A stretch of DNA of 64,000 nt from Cytophagales bacterium (GTDB lineage Bacteria; Bacteroidota; Bacteroidia; Cytophagales; Spirosomataceae), in assembly GCA_004292855.1 (NCBI GenBank), contig RDXN01000059.1, positions 1-64,000 of the forward strand, in the 5' to 3' direction. Positions within the stretch are counted from its first letter, which is position 1, and the number at the start of each line of letters is the position of its first letter. Below, in pieces: positions 15,824 to 24,388 of this stretch. The notes beneath the pieces were generated by a model. The model did not search any database. It was given only the letters and a program-made list of their open reading frames with translations, and had not been told where the DNA came from. The translations under genes and the position numbers were made by a program.

Positions 15824-18237
15824 TACTCCGGCAAATATAAACTAAACGTGGCTCCTTGTCCAGGCTCACTGGTGGCCGTGATGGCTCCACCGTGATTGGC
15901 CGCCACTTTTTCGCAGATGGCCAACCCAATGCCTGTGCCGTCAAATTCACTTTTACCATGAAGTCGCTGGAAGACCTGAAAAATCCGGTCAGCATATTTC
16001 TGGTCGAACCCAATGCCATTGTCCGACACATCAATGCGTTGATAGGCCTGCACGATGCGGGCAGGCCGAATCGTCGGAGGAAGATCCTGGCTTAAAACCC
16101 GATGAACACCAATACGAATGTGAGGTGGCTCGAACGTGCCATCGGGGTGCTGCCGCCGGAACTTGAGCGCGTTGCTAATCAAGTTCTGAAACAGTTGCCC
16201 CAGTTGTGAGCAGTCGCCCAGGATAGTGGTCAATGGGGCTACATCGACCACGGCTTTGGTATCTGTGATGGCTAGTTCGAGATCAGTCAGCGTGTGCCGA
16301 ATTACAGCATCGAGAGAAAGCGGGGCCGAGATTTCCTGCCGGGTCGAAATCCGCGAGTAGGTCAGGAGGTCTTTGATCAGGGCCGACATACGCTTAGCCG
16401 CCACTTGCATTCGGTTCAGGTAGTCGAGGCCTTCACCTAATTCCTCGCCGTGTCGGGTTTTCAATAAATCGCCGAATGATTGAATCTTACGCAGGGGTTC
16501 CTGCAAATCGTGTGAGGCCACATAGGCAAATTGTTGTAGGTTTTGGTTGGACCGTTCGAGGTCATACACCAACTCCTGCAATTGAGCCGTGCGCTCGCCA
16601 ACTTGCCGTTCGAGTTCCTGTTGTTGCTGCCGTTCCTGGGTTACGTCGCGGGCGGTTCCGTTCAAAAAAACTGGCTTCCCATCTGAATCATACTGCACTT
16701 CGGCTCGGGCGTGAATGATTCGCATTTGTCCCGTGAGCCGGTTGATAATGGGGTGCTCGTTTTCATAAAAGCCATTGCTACCCGCCTGCCAGGCTGCTTC
16801 GAGGGCATCGGCTACCGACTGGCGATGGCTATCGGGCAGCGGGTTGTAGGCATCGTCGAGGACTTTGGTGTTTTCGGAAAAGCCCAGCCAGTTCATAAAT
16901 CGGTCGGAGTACCGAATTGTCCCTTGCTCAATATCCAACCGCCACGTGGCCAGCCCGGCCAGTTCAACCGCCCCCCGAAGCGTGGCCTGAGCCTCCTCAA
17001 GCCTGCGTCGGGAATGCACCTCCTCGGTCACGTCGACAGCCATGTTCAACACGGCGTAAATTTCGCCTTGTGCGTTGCGGATGGGCTTGTAGGTATAGTC
17101 GAAAAAAAAGGTTTGCAGGTTCCCATCCACCACCAGATCGGCGCGGGCCGATTTCTCGTGGTAAGGCTCCCCCGATGTATAAACCTGCTCCAGTAAATCC
17201 ATGAAGGGTTGGCCCTCCAGTTCAGGCAGGGCTTCAATCAAGGGCAGACCAATAACCCCTTTATCTTTTCCCCAATAGCCCAGTATACTATCGTTAGCCA
17301 CTTCGATAATCCGGTTTGGTCCTACATACAGACCTGTCGCTACAGGGGCCTGTTCAATCAAACTTCGGAACCTATCTTCGCTGTCTTCGACCCGCTTTCG
17401 GGAGCGCACTTGCTGCGTAACGTCGGTGGCAATGACAAAAACGCCCGTTACCTGCCCGCTTGCAGAATCGCGCTGGGGCTGAAAGGCAAAGTCGATGTAA
17501 ATGGTTTCGAGTACACCATTACGGGAAAGTTGAGCCGCTGCCTCGGTGGCAAAGGAGGGCGTTCCGGTTCGCATTACCTCGCGCAGGATTGTGTCGAATC
17601 CCTGCCCTTGTGCCTCCGGTATAGCATCGAAGAGGGGTTTGTCGATCAGTTCGTCCGGGCAACGATCTACTAACTCCCGGTAGAACGAATTAACCATCCG
17701 GAACGTCAGGTCGTCGCCCTCTACAATGGCTATGGCCACCGGCGACTGTTCAAACAGGGTCAATAACTGTTGTTGACTCTGTTCAGCGCGTTGCTTCGCC
17801 TGCACCTGCGCGTTGATGTTTGTATGCACACCCACCCACTCACTGATGTCGCCATCGTTGGCCAAAACCGGCACTGCCCGAACCGAAAACAACTCGTAAT
17901 GGCCCTGTTTGAGTCGGACGCGGTGCTCAAATACAAACGTTTGGCGATTGCGGACGGCTTCGTTCCAGGCGTCGACGGTGGGTTGAGCATCGTCGGGGTG
18001 TATGGCACTGGTCCAGCCGAAGCCCTGATAGTCTGAAGGCGTTTGCCCGGTTAACGAGGACCAGCCGGGTTGCTCTCCCTCCATTTCTCCGGTAGCATTG
18101 TTGGTCCACAAAATGCCCTGTACGGCTTCGATAGCGGCTTTGAAACGAGCCTCACTTTTGAGAAGGGCTTCCTCTGTGCTCGTTGAGGAGGAAGAATGGA
18201 TGGATAGATTATTGGTTGGGTGGACAGAGGCAGCCAT
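15823..18237 (-). CDS. cytoplasmic PAS-domain sensor histidine kinase
   Basis: The 804-aa protein has four PAS/PAC modules at about 25-150, 155-285, 285-410 and 415-540, each ending in a PAC-like strand (WVGVHTNINAQ, GVFVIATDVTQQ, YAVLNMAVDVTEE, NGTARDVTQERQQ). A coiled coil follows, then a HisKA domain with phospho-acceptor His in YVASHDLQEPLRKIQSFGDL (about 575), and an ATPase domain with NLISNALKF, DNGIGF and GTGIGLAICEKV. There is no membrane segment and no receiver domain. The domain plan is that of a light-, redox- or ligand-sensing kinase like bacteriophytochrome-type families, but the signal is unknown. No response regulator is adjacent, so it is an orphan kinase. Confidence 0.92.
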   Translation of the reverse strand: MAASVHPTNNLSIHSSSSTSTEEALLKSEARFKAAIEAVQGILWTNNATGEMEGEQPGWSSLTGQTPSDYQGFGWTSAIHPDDAQPTVDAWNEAVRNRQTFVFEHRVRLKQGHYELFSVRAVPVLANDGDISEWVGVHTNINAQVQAKQRAEQSQQQLLTLFEQSPVAIAIVEGDDLTFRMVNSFYRELVDRCPDELIDKPLFDAIPEAQGQGFDTILREVMRTGTPSFATEAAAQLSRNGVLETIYIDFAFQPQRDSASGQVTGVFVIATDVTQQVRSRKRVEDSEDRFRSLIEQAPVATGLYVGPNRIIEVANDSILGYWGKDKGVIGLPLIEALPELEGQPFMDLLEQVYTSGEPYHEKSARADLVVDGNLQTFFFDYTYKPIRNAQGEIYAVLNMAVDVTEEVHSRRRLEEAQATLRGAVELAGLATWRLDIEQGTIRYSDRFMNWLGFSENTKVLDDAYNPLPDSHRQSVADALEAAWQAGSNGFYENEHPIINRLTGQMRIIHARAEVQYDSDGKPVFLNGTARDVTQERQQQQELERQVGERTAQLQELVYDLERSNQNLQQFAYVASHDLQEPLRKIQSFGDLLKTRHGEELGEGLDYLNRMQVAAKRMSALIKDLLTYSRISTRQEISAPLSLDAVIRHTLTDLELAITDTKAVVDVAPLTTILGDCSQLGQLFQNLISNALKFRRQHPDGTFEPPHIRIGVHRVLSQDLPPTIRPARIVQAYQRIDVSDNGIGFDQKYADRIFQVFQRLHGKSEFDGTGIGLAICEKVAANHGGAITATSEPGQGATFSLYLPE

Positions 18238-18325
18238 GAATTGCCGGAGTGTTTTTCACGAAATATAAGTGGATTAGCGTCCAACAACGCTTTATGGTTT
18301 AAAAACCTATTGAACCGCCCAACGT

Positions 18326-19459
18326 ATGCGTTATTCAGGCCTGACACTGTTTCTCCTTACCACCTTACTCACCACACTAATGGTAACTGCCCAGCCCGAC
18401 AAACCTGCTTTGGAGCAAACAATGTTTGGGCAAATGCCCGACGGGCGACCCGTGCATCTGTACATGCTCCGCAACAAATCGGGCATGGTGGCGCAAATCA
18501 CCAACTATGGCGGCTACCTGGTATCGCTCCAAACCCCCGACCGCACCGGCCACCTCGACCCCGTCACGCTGGGTGTGCCTACCTTCGCCGATTACCTGGC
18601 CGGAACGCCCGCCTTTGGTCCTATTATTGGGCGATTTGGCAACCGCATTGCCGGAGGGCGGTTCACCCTCGACGGACAGACCTATACATTGGCTGTCAAC
18701 AACGGGGCCAACCACCTGCACGGCGGGCGGATAGGGTTCGATAAAAAACTTTGGACTGCCAGTGTTGTATCCGGTAAAGAGCCTGCCATTCAACTGCAAT
18801 ATACCTCGCCCGATGGCGAAGAGGGCTACCCCGGCACGCTGAACGTGACCGTAACCTACACTCTGCAAGCCGACAATGCGCTGCGCATCGACTACCGCGC
18901 CACCACCGACAAACCAACGGTGCTGAACCTGACGAATCACGCTTATTTCAACCTGAGCGGTATGAAACGTGATGTGCTCGATCACCAGCTAACTCTACTG
19001 GCCGACAGCTATTTGCCGACCGATAGAAGCCAAATTCCCACCGGCGAACGGCGACCCGTCGCGGGCACCGTGTTTGATTTCCGGCAACCCACGGCCATTG
19101 GTGCCCGCATCAACGACACCACTGATCTACAGATCCGTAACGGTTTTGGGTATGACCATTGTTGGGTGTTCGACAACCCAACAGGAGAACTGAAAAAGGG
19201 AGCCGTTGTATATGACCCCCTGAGCGGGCGAACCCTCGAACTGTTCACGACCGAACCTGCCGTGCAACTCTACACCGGCAACCACCTTAACGGCAAACTA
19301 AAGGGTAAAGAGGACGTAGCGTACACCCGCCGGTTTGGCCTCTGTCTCGAAACCCAACACTTTCCCAACTCGCCCAACCAACCCGATTTTCCCACCACGA
19401 CCCTGCGCCCCGGCGAGGTGTTCAAATCGACGACGGTGTTTAAGTTTGGGGTTAGATGA
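18326..19459 (+). CDS. galM: aldose 1-epimerase (mutarotase)
   Basis: The 377-aa protein has a signal peptide (about 1-22, ending TAQP) and the GalM catalytic set: NGANHLHGGRIGFDKKLW (substrate His), VLNLTNHAYFNLSG (general acid His), GFGYDHCWVF and the late CLETQHFPNSPNQPDFP (catalytic Glu). It interconverts alpha and beta anomers of galactose or glucose. Export to the periplasm is common for Bacteroidota GalM and fits with feeding on external sugars. It converges with the PfkB-family kinase, 7 bp apart. Confidence 0.93.
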   Translation: MRYSGLTLFLLTTLLTTLMVTAQPDKPALEQTMFGQMPDGRPVHLYMLRNKSGMVAQITNYGGYLVSLQTPDRTGHLDPVTLGVPTFADYLAGTPAFGPIIGRFGNRIAGGRFTLDGQTYTLAVNNGANHLHGGRIGFDKKLWTASVVSGKEPAIQLQYTSPDGEEGYPGTLNVTVTYTLQADNALRIDYRATTDKPTVLNLTNHAYFNLSGMKRDVLDHQLTLLADSYLPTDRSQIPTGERRPVAGTVFDFRQPTAIGARINDTTDLQIRNGFGYDHCWVFDNPTGELKKGAVVYDPLSGRTLELFTTEPAVQLYTGNHLNGKLKGKEDVAYTRRFGLCLETQHFPNSPNQPDFPTTTLRPGEVFKSTTVFKFGVR

Positions 19460-19466
19460 TTGTGTG

Positions 19467-20606
19467 TCAACTCACTAACCCCCCCCGCCACAAAGCCAAA
19501 TACTCCTGCAACTCCTGCACCGTGGGGCTACATCCATTTTGAATATACGCGCCGGAGGTTGCCATGCCGAGCATCATGGCCTCGTCGGTATCGAAGCCGT
19601 TGAGCAACGCCCAACAGAAACCCGCGTTGAGGTTGTCGCCCCCGCCCGTGAGCACTTTGGGTTGGGGCACAAGCCGCCCCGGCCACTCCTGCACCCCCGA
19701 TTCCGACGCCACCAGGCACCGGTCTGTGGGGTGAATCATCACGGTTGGGATGCCTGTTTGTTCGCGAATAAACAAGGCAATGCGCAGTAGATCAGGTGTT
19801 TCTGAAAGCAGGACAGTGTCGGCGGGGCTGTGTCCCTGAATAGCCAGGTAAATGCGCCGGGCTTCGTTTTCGTTCATACCCAAAATGACCGAACCGAAGG
19901 GGGCATAACCCGCTACAACGGAGAGTGCTTCGTTAATGTCGTGGGGCGACCGTTTGGTGGGGTCGCAGAGGTCGAAGAAGAACAGACGCGATGCCGAGCC
20001 AGATTTAGGACCTCCCGGAGCGACTACCTCGGTCAGGAAACTACGCCATAACTCATTGCCGTGGGGCAGGTTGGCCCAATCGACGAAGGCCACTAACTGA
20101 CTGCTCTCGAACTGCTGCCGCAGGGTATCCAGCCCGACTTGCTCGACCACCGCCGACCACCGCAACCGCTCAAACACCGACACCTCCGACAAAATCACTT
20201 TACCATCGCCAAATTCGAGTGCGTTAGTTTCGGCGGGTGGGCCGAGCGATACTCGCTCACAAGTGGGGTGCATACCTTCAAACACTGGGTCGGATAAGGT
20301 GCCGTAGCACCAATTGGGCACACCCAATGCGGCTACGGCATTGGCCAGAATGGGCGCGTTGCCGCCAATCTTGGTCTCATGCGTAACAAGTTCAATTTGA
20401 CCGCTTTTGCCCGCCAATGTGCCAATTAGCCCCGCCAACCCGCCGATGCTGTCGAAGTAGTCGTTGCCGGTTGCCTGCTTGGCCTGTACCACCTTTTGAA
20501 TTTTATCGACGTAGCCATCGAAGCCCACCAAAGCCTGAAGTTTGGACTTGGGGGCGTAGTTGGCGAGCTTTTCAGAAAGGGTCTGGAGGAGGGTTTCAGG
20601 TTTCAT
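19467..20606 (-). CDS. PfkB-family carbohydrate kinase
   Basis: The 379-aa protein has the ribokinase-like layout: LVGFDGYVDKI near the start, KIGGNAPILANAVAALGVP, ILGMNENEARRI and the C-terminal anion-hole motif in the variant form LTGGGDNLNAGFCWALL (usual GAGD; here GGGD). The Asp base is present, so activity is likely, but the sugar is not predictable. It lies downstream of deoC on the same strand, so a link to deoxyribose or nucleoside sugars is possible. Odd point: its ATG and first codons (MKPET) are formed by a GTTTCA repeat cluster word, TGAAACCTGAAAC. Confidence 0.82.
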   Translation of the reverse strand: MKPETLLQTLSEKLANYAPKSKLQALVGFDGYVDKIQKVVQAKQATGNDYFDSIGGLAGLIGTLAGKSGQIELVTHETKIGGNAPILANAVAALGVPNWCYGTLSDPVFEGMHPTCERVSLGPPAETNALEFGDGKVILSEVSVFERLRWSAVVEQVGLDTLRQQFESSQLVAFVDWANLPHGNELWRSFLTEVVAPGGPKSGSASRLFFFDLCDPTKRSPHDINEALSVVAGYAPFGSVILGMNENEARRIYLAIQGHSPADTVLLSETPDLLRIALFIREQTGIPTVMIHPTDRCLVASESGVQEWPGRLVPQPKVLTGGGDNLNAGFCWALLNGFDTDEAMMLGMATSGAYIQNGCSPTVQELQEYLALWRGGLVS

Positions 20607-20819
20607 TAGCTATGCTGTTTCATGGCTACGCTGTTTCAGGTTTCATTAGCTATGCTGTTTCATGGCCTTCGGCGTTTCAGGTTTTATTAGCTACGCTGTT
20701 TCATTGCCTTCGGCGTTTCAGGTTCTTTGACCAGCTATTGAAACTTGAAACGGCCAACGGCCAATGAAACCTGAAACAGCGAAGCATTGAAACGGCCAAA
20801 GACCGTTGAAACTTGAAAC
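20593..20819. repeat. GTTTCA repeat cluster 2 with a 40-41 bp tandem array
   Basis: The left part is about 3.3 tandem copies of a 40-41 bp unit that starts GTTTCAGGTTT, continues with ATTAGCTA and GTTTCA, and ends in GGCTACGCT or GCCTTCGGC. The right part carries the inverse TGAAAC words. The cluster fills the gap between deoC and the PfkB gene and overlaps the start of the latter. Confidence 0.88.
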
Positions 20820-20822
20820 AAA

Positions 20823-21608
20823 TCAGTATCCTTTCCCCTCAACAATCCCCTCCATCGACGCACCGGCATCGACGCGGCCAAACCGGCGGTAGGCATCTTC
20901 CATGATGACGGCGGTAGCACTTGCGCCCAGGCGCGTAACGCCCATTTCTTTCACTTGCAACAGGCCGTCGAGCGTCCGAACGCCCCCGGCGGCTTTCACC
21001 TGAACCGGAACCCCGGACGGCCCTGTCCCCACGCTGTCGATCATCACCTGGAGTTGCGGAATGGTAGCCCCTTCGTAACTGTATTTACCGTCGCTGCCCT
21101 TCACAAAACCATAGCCGGTTGAGGTTTTCACGAACTCGGCCCCTACTTCGGTACAAATCTGACAAAGCTTGACAATGAAGCTGTTGTTAGGCATGTAGTC
21201 GTTTTCGAAGATTACTTTCAGAATGGCGTTGTGCGCCCGGCAAGCCTCATGAATGGCCGCGATTTCGGCTTTCACATAGTCCCAGTCTTCGCCCAGGGCT
21301 TTGCCAATGTTAATGACCATGTCGATTTCTACGGCCCCATCTTTACAGGCCTGAATGGTCTCGGCCACCTTGATAGTGGTCGTGCTATTGCCCGCCGGGA
21401 AGCCAATCACGGTCCCCACCAGAACATCGCTGCCCGCGAGCAGTTCAACGGCCATCGGAACGGCGTAGGGTTTGATGCACACTGAGGCAACATCGTATTT
21501 TAGGGCAACCGCACAACCGTCGCGCAGTTCGGCGTCGGTCATCGTAGGGTGTAACAGCGAGTGATCGATCATCTTGGCGATCTCGCGAATCAGGGTTTGG
21601 TTTTCCAT
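20823..21608 (-). CDS. deoC: deoxyribose-phosphate aldolase
   Basis: The 261-aa protein carries the DeoC catalytic residues: Lys in EFVKTSTGYGFVKG (Schiff base), the second Lys in VQVKAAGGVRT and Asp in EIDMVINIGKALG. It splits 2-deoxyribose 5-phosphate to acetaldehyde and glyceraldehyde 3-phosphate in nucleoside breakdown. A divergent paralogue lies at 48951-49625. Upstream on the same strand is a GntR regulator, which could control this gene together with the kinase; that is inference from order. Confidence 0.95.
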   Translation of the reverse strand: MENQTLIREIAKMIDHSLLHPTMTDAELRDGCAVALKYDVASVCIKPYAVPMAVELLAGSDVLVGTVIGFPAGNSTTTIKVAETIQACKDGAVEIDMVINIGKALGEDWDYVKAEIAAIHEACRAHNAILKVIFENDYMPNNSFIVKLCQICTEVGAEFVKTSTGYGFVKGSDGKYSYEGATIPQLQVMIDSVGTGPSGVPVQVKAAGGVRTLDGLLQVKEMGVTRLGASATAVIMEDAYRRFGRVDAGASMEGIVEGKGY

Positions 21609-21620
21609 GTTCTTTTTTGA

Positions 21621-21712
21621 ATGCGTAATGATGACCGGGTCGCCGGTGCGATGCGTAACTTGTTGAACTACGCATTACGCATCGCACCGGCGACCCGGTC
21701 ATCATTACGCAT
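21621..21712. repeat. 38-bp inverted repeat between GntR gene and deoC
   Basis: Perfect arms 21621-21658 and 21675-21712 (ATGCGTAATGATGACCGGG... type) with a 16-nt centre. It is long enough to stop transcription but shares its CGCATTACGCAT word with 43540-43570, so it belongs to a dispersed repeat. Confidence 0.9.
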
Positions 21713-21715
21713 TAT

Positions 21716-22519
21716 TTAGAAATTGCTAACTGCGTACTTCTCTGTGTGGCAATAGAGCTGACTGTACACGTAAAAATCGGGTCGGTTGGTTTGGTAACGG
21801 CGTTCGATGTAGAGCAGGGGCGTTGACGATGCACACCGAAAAACGGCCTCCTGTTCGGGTGAGGCCATCACAGCGCGAAGGCTCTGCTCCATGTCGAGGA
21901 TGTCGATCCGGTGCCGGATGCTCAGCGTGCGAAACAATGACCCCTCAATGAGGCCTTCGGTGAGCAGGTCGGTGAGGCCGGGCGAGGGCAAATACGTTTG
22001 TTCGATCATCACGGGCGTGTCGTTGGCGAAACGTAACCGCTTCAGAAACACGCACCCTCCGGCCAGTTCGTTTGGTGAGGGCGACCGGAAAAACGGATCG
22101 GGCCAGTCGGTATGCGTGGGCCGTTCCAGAAACTCGTTGTGGGCACTGTGATTGCTGCCGCCCACCACCTCCGAAAACCCCCGAAACGAGAGCAAACCCA
22201 ACGACTGCCGGTCGGCCTTTACCACGCTACCCCGGCCCTGTTGCCGGTCAATAAACCCCTCTCGAACCAACTCGCCCAGAGCCTGCCGAACGGTCATGCG
22301 CGTGGTATCGAACTGCGTACATAGCTCATTCTCAGAGGGCAGTAAAGTGCCCGTAGCGTGTTGTCCGCCTATAATCTGCTGCCGCAAGGTATGCGCTATC
22401 TGCTGGTATCGTTTCAACCCGTTTGCGAATGATGGGACAAACGTAGGGGTTTTAACTTGTCTATACAAGTTGTTGGGCAAAAAAAATAGATACCCGTCGG
22501 CATCTACTTTCAAACGCAC
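21716..22519 (-). CDS. GntR-family (HutC/UTRA) transcriptional regulator
   Basis: The protein has an N-terminal winged helix (QIAHTLRQQI, LLPSENELCTQFDTTRMTVR, QALGELVREGFIDRQQGRGS) and a C-terminal UTRA effector domain (CVFLKRLRFANDTPVMIEQT, then ERRYQTNRPDFYVYSQLYCH). HutC-type regulators respond to sugar phosphates or amines and usually repress neighbours; deoC and the PfkB kinase are downstream. The start is uncertain. The longest frame begins at GTG 22519, but a promoter-like T-run and an operator-like palindrome (22454-22471) fall inside its first 25 codons. A shorter start, such as the TTG near 22416 just before KRYQQ, is therefore plausible. Confidence 0.85.
   Translation of the reverse strand: MRLKVDADGYLFFLPNNLYRQVKTPTFVPSFANGLKRYQQIAHTLRQQIIGGQHATGTLLPSENELCTQFDTTRMTVRQALGELVREGFIDRQQGRGSVVKADRQSLGLLSFRGFSEVVGGSNHSAHNEFLERPTHTDWPDPFFRSPSPNELAGGCVFLKRLRFANDTPVMIEQTYLPSPGLTDLLTEGLIEGSLFRTLSIRHRIDILDMEQSLRAVMASPEQEAVFRCASSTPLLYIERRYQTNRPDFYVYSQLYCHTEKYAVSNF
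22454..22471. promoter_or_regulatory. putative GntR/HutC operator
   Basis: AACTTGTCTATACAAGTT is a near-perfect 18-bp palindrome (one unmatched pair) of the TTGT-N-TA-N-ACAA type bound by HutC-family regulators. It lies at the 5' end of the GntR gene and suggests autoregulation. Confidence 0.6.
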
Positions 22520-22569
22520 CTTGAGTAACTATAACACGCCACTCCGTGACGCCCGAATGGTTTCGAGGA

Positions 22570-23508
22570 TCACCTGCCGTGTTTCGTTTGGAGGTCTTTT
22601 ATGAGGTTGTTGAAAACGTATTCGTGTTCTTGTTCGATACCAAGTTTTTCTAATGGCTCCCAATAAAATCTTGGGGTCAAAACGGACGTGTATGTCGTAA
22701 CTCGTGTCATTTTGCAGTGGTTATGGCCTACTTTGTCGAAGTAATAAATGGCCTCTTTGAAGCCCAACCAATTCCGTCCGACGAGGTTGTAATCGATAAC
22801 ATCCATTTTTAGCACTTTTCCCCGTTCGAGCTTTGTAATTTTCTCAACAATTGTTCCGCTTCCAAAATCATTGGTGCTCGATTTGCCTGCCCGAAAATAA
22901 CAGGTTCGAAGTCCACCAACTTCCTCTTTTTCCAGGACACATTTTGTCGGAATAGGTAAATCAAAATACATCAGGTAGGGTTTTTTCGCGTTCAATGTGT
23001 CAACCGACTTTATAGCGTCATAGACCTGTTCGGGGGAGTAGTTAAAAACTTGTTCTGTTTTCACTTCGACTATGACTTCGTTCTCTTTCTTTAGAAAATG
23101 TTCTGTTGGGGCGGCTACAAGAAATGGGATTAGAGGAAGAAGCAATACGGGCAGTTTATTTGTGTCGTCAATTTGTCGGTATCGCCTGATCAAATGAGTA
23201 ATTACATACCCTAAAAAGATCAGCGGAACTACTATTGGTAGCGTCATCACTATGCATAGTAGTCCCGAAAGCCCCGGAATCACCAAACAGATGAGAACAA
23301 TAGCAGTTGTTATCACAGCGCCCCAAAGAATGTATTTTTTGTTTGGCATTGCACCAATTGCAACCCCCAAAACCACGGGTAAAAGAATAAAAAGAACCCA
23401 ACTGTACTGCACAAGGCCAAGGAACAAAAATGTAATCCCCGTCCCAAGAAAGATCAGTGTCAGAAGAATCGATAGCTGAAAGCTTCGGTCTTTTAAAATT
23501 CCGTTCAT
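22570..23508 (-). CDS. membrane protein with C-terminal SRPBCC-like domain
   Basis: The 312-aa protein begins with four hydrophobic segments (about 10-35, 36-50, 60-82 and 85-110) and a basic loop (HLIRRYRQ). The cytoplasmic half, about 145-305, reads like an SRPBCC/polyketide-cyclase fold: VFNYSPEQVYDAIKSVDTL, CYFRAGKSS, VDYNLVGRNWLGF-type strands and a final long helix EHEYVFNNLIKDL. No enzyme motif is seen. It is AT-rich compared with its neighbours. The stop lies just downstream of the LytTR gene region, in the same direction. Function unknown. Confidence 0.65.
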   Translation of the reverse strand: MNGILKDRSFQLSILLTLIFLGTGITFLFLGLVQYSWVLFILLPVVLGVAIGAMPNKKYILWGAVITTAIVLICLVIPGLSGLLCIVMTLPIVVPLIFLGYVITHLIRRYRQIDDTNKLPVLLLPLIPFLVAAPTEHFLKKENEVIVEVKTEQVFNYSPEQVYDAIKSVDTLNAKKPYLMYFDLPIPTKCVLEKEEVGGLRTCYFRAGKSSTNDFGSGTIVEKITKLERGKVLKMDVIDYNLVGRNWLGFKEAIYYFDKVGHNHCKMTRVTTYTSVLTPRFYWEPLEKLGIEQEHEYVFNNLIKDLQTKHGR

Positions 23509-23526
23509 GTTTATCGGTTCATGTAG

Positions 23527-24321
23527 TTACGTCCACTTTGCCAGAAACTGGCTGAATGGTTCTTTGTACTGATCGCTCACCGGAATCTGAATCGTGCCAA
23601 TCTGAATGCTGTTTCGGGTCACTGCCGAAATCTGATCGAGGGCCACGATAAACGAGCGGTGCACGCGCATAAACCGCTGATGGGGGAGTTTTTCTTCCAA
23701 CGCTTTCAGACTAGTGAGCGATAGCAGGGGCCGCGTGGGTGCGCTGCGTAGGTGGACTTTGATGTAATCTTTCAGCCCCTCAATGTACAAGATATCGTCG
23801 TAGGCAACGCGCACGAGCTGATACTCAACTTTTAAGAACAGATACTCCCGCTCAGGAACTGCTCCGTCGGGGCGGAGGGGCGCAGAAACGGGACTGTCCG
23901 ATGCAACAACCCCACCCGGTAACAAGTCGGCAGGGCGACGAATGAGTTGGTAGTACGATTGGGCTTTCAAGGCGGCCCGCAGAAACTCCTCGTAATTAAA
24001 CGGTTTCAGAAGATAATCGAGCGCATCGACGCGGTAACCTTCGAGGGCGTATTGGTTGTAAGCCGTCGTGAAAATAACACGGGGGGCCGTGCGTGCGTTA
24101 TTGCCCGAGTCGAGCACGCGGGCCAGTTCGAGGCCGGTCAGGTCGGGCATTTGGATATCCAGAAACAACACATCGACGGGCTGCTCGTGCAATCCCCGCA
24201 GGGCTTCAATGGCGTTGCTGTACCGACCGACCAACTGCAAAAAAGGTGTTTGCTCAATAAACGCACAGACTAGCCCCAGGGCCAGAGGTTCATCGTCGAC
24301 GGCGATACAGGTGAGGGTCAT
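23527..24321 (-). CDS. LytTR-family response regulator
   Basis: The 264-aa protein has a receiver domain (IAVDDEPLALGL acidic pocket, phospho-acceptor Asp in VLFLDIQMPDLTGLE, conserved Lys in YLLKPFNYEEFL) and a C-terminal LytTR DNA-binding domain (DILYIEGLKDYIKVHL, then RFMRVHRSFIVAL). It would act with the sensor at 24389-25456, 67 bp upstream in the same operon. ATG 24321 was chosen because it starts the receiver fold directly; a longer frame begins in non-conserved sequence. Confidence 0.93.
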   Translation of the reverse strand: MTLTCIAVDDEPLALGLVCAFIEQTPFLQLVGRYSNAIEALRGLHEQPVDVLFLDIQMPDLTGLELARVLDSGNNARTAPRVIFTTAYNQYALEGYRVDALDYLLKPFNYEEFLRAALKAQSYYQLIRRPADLLPGGVVASDSPVSAPLRPDGAVPEREYLFLKVEYQLVRVAYDDILYIEGLKDYIKVHLRSAPTRPLLSLTSLKALEEKLPHQRFMRVHRSFIVALDQISAVTRNSIQIGTIQIPVSDQYKEPFSQFLAKWT

Positions 24322-24388
24322 GGCAGAGGATAGTAGGCAGTAAACAGTAGACAGTTGGCAGTAGCAGGAGGCAGTTTCTTCTCGCGAA

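Noticed and set aside
20593-20720. Tandem GTTTCA units as a CRISPR array
   Set aside because: Repeats are AT/GC mixed short words, the spacers recur and are palindromic, and no cas gene is near.
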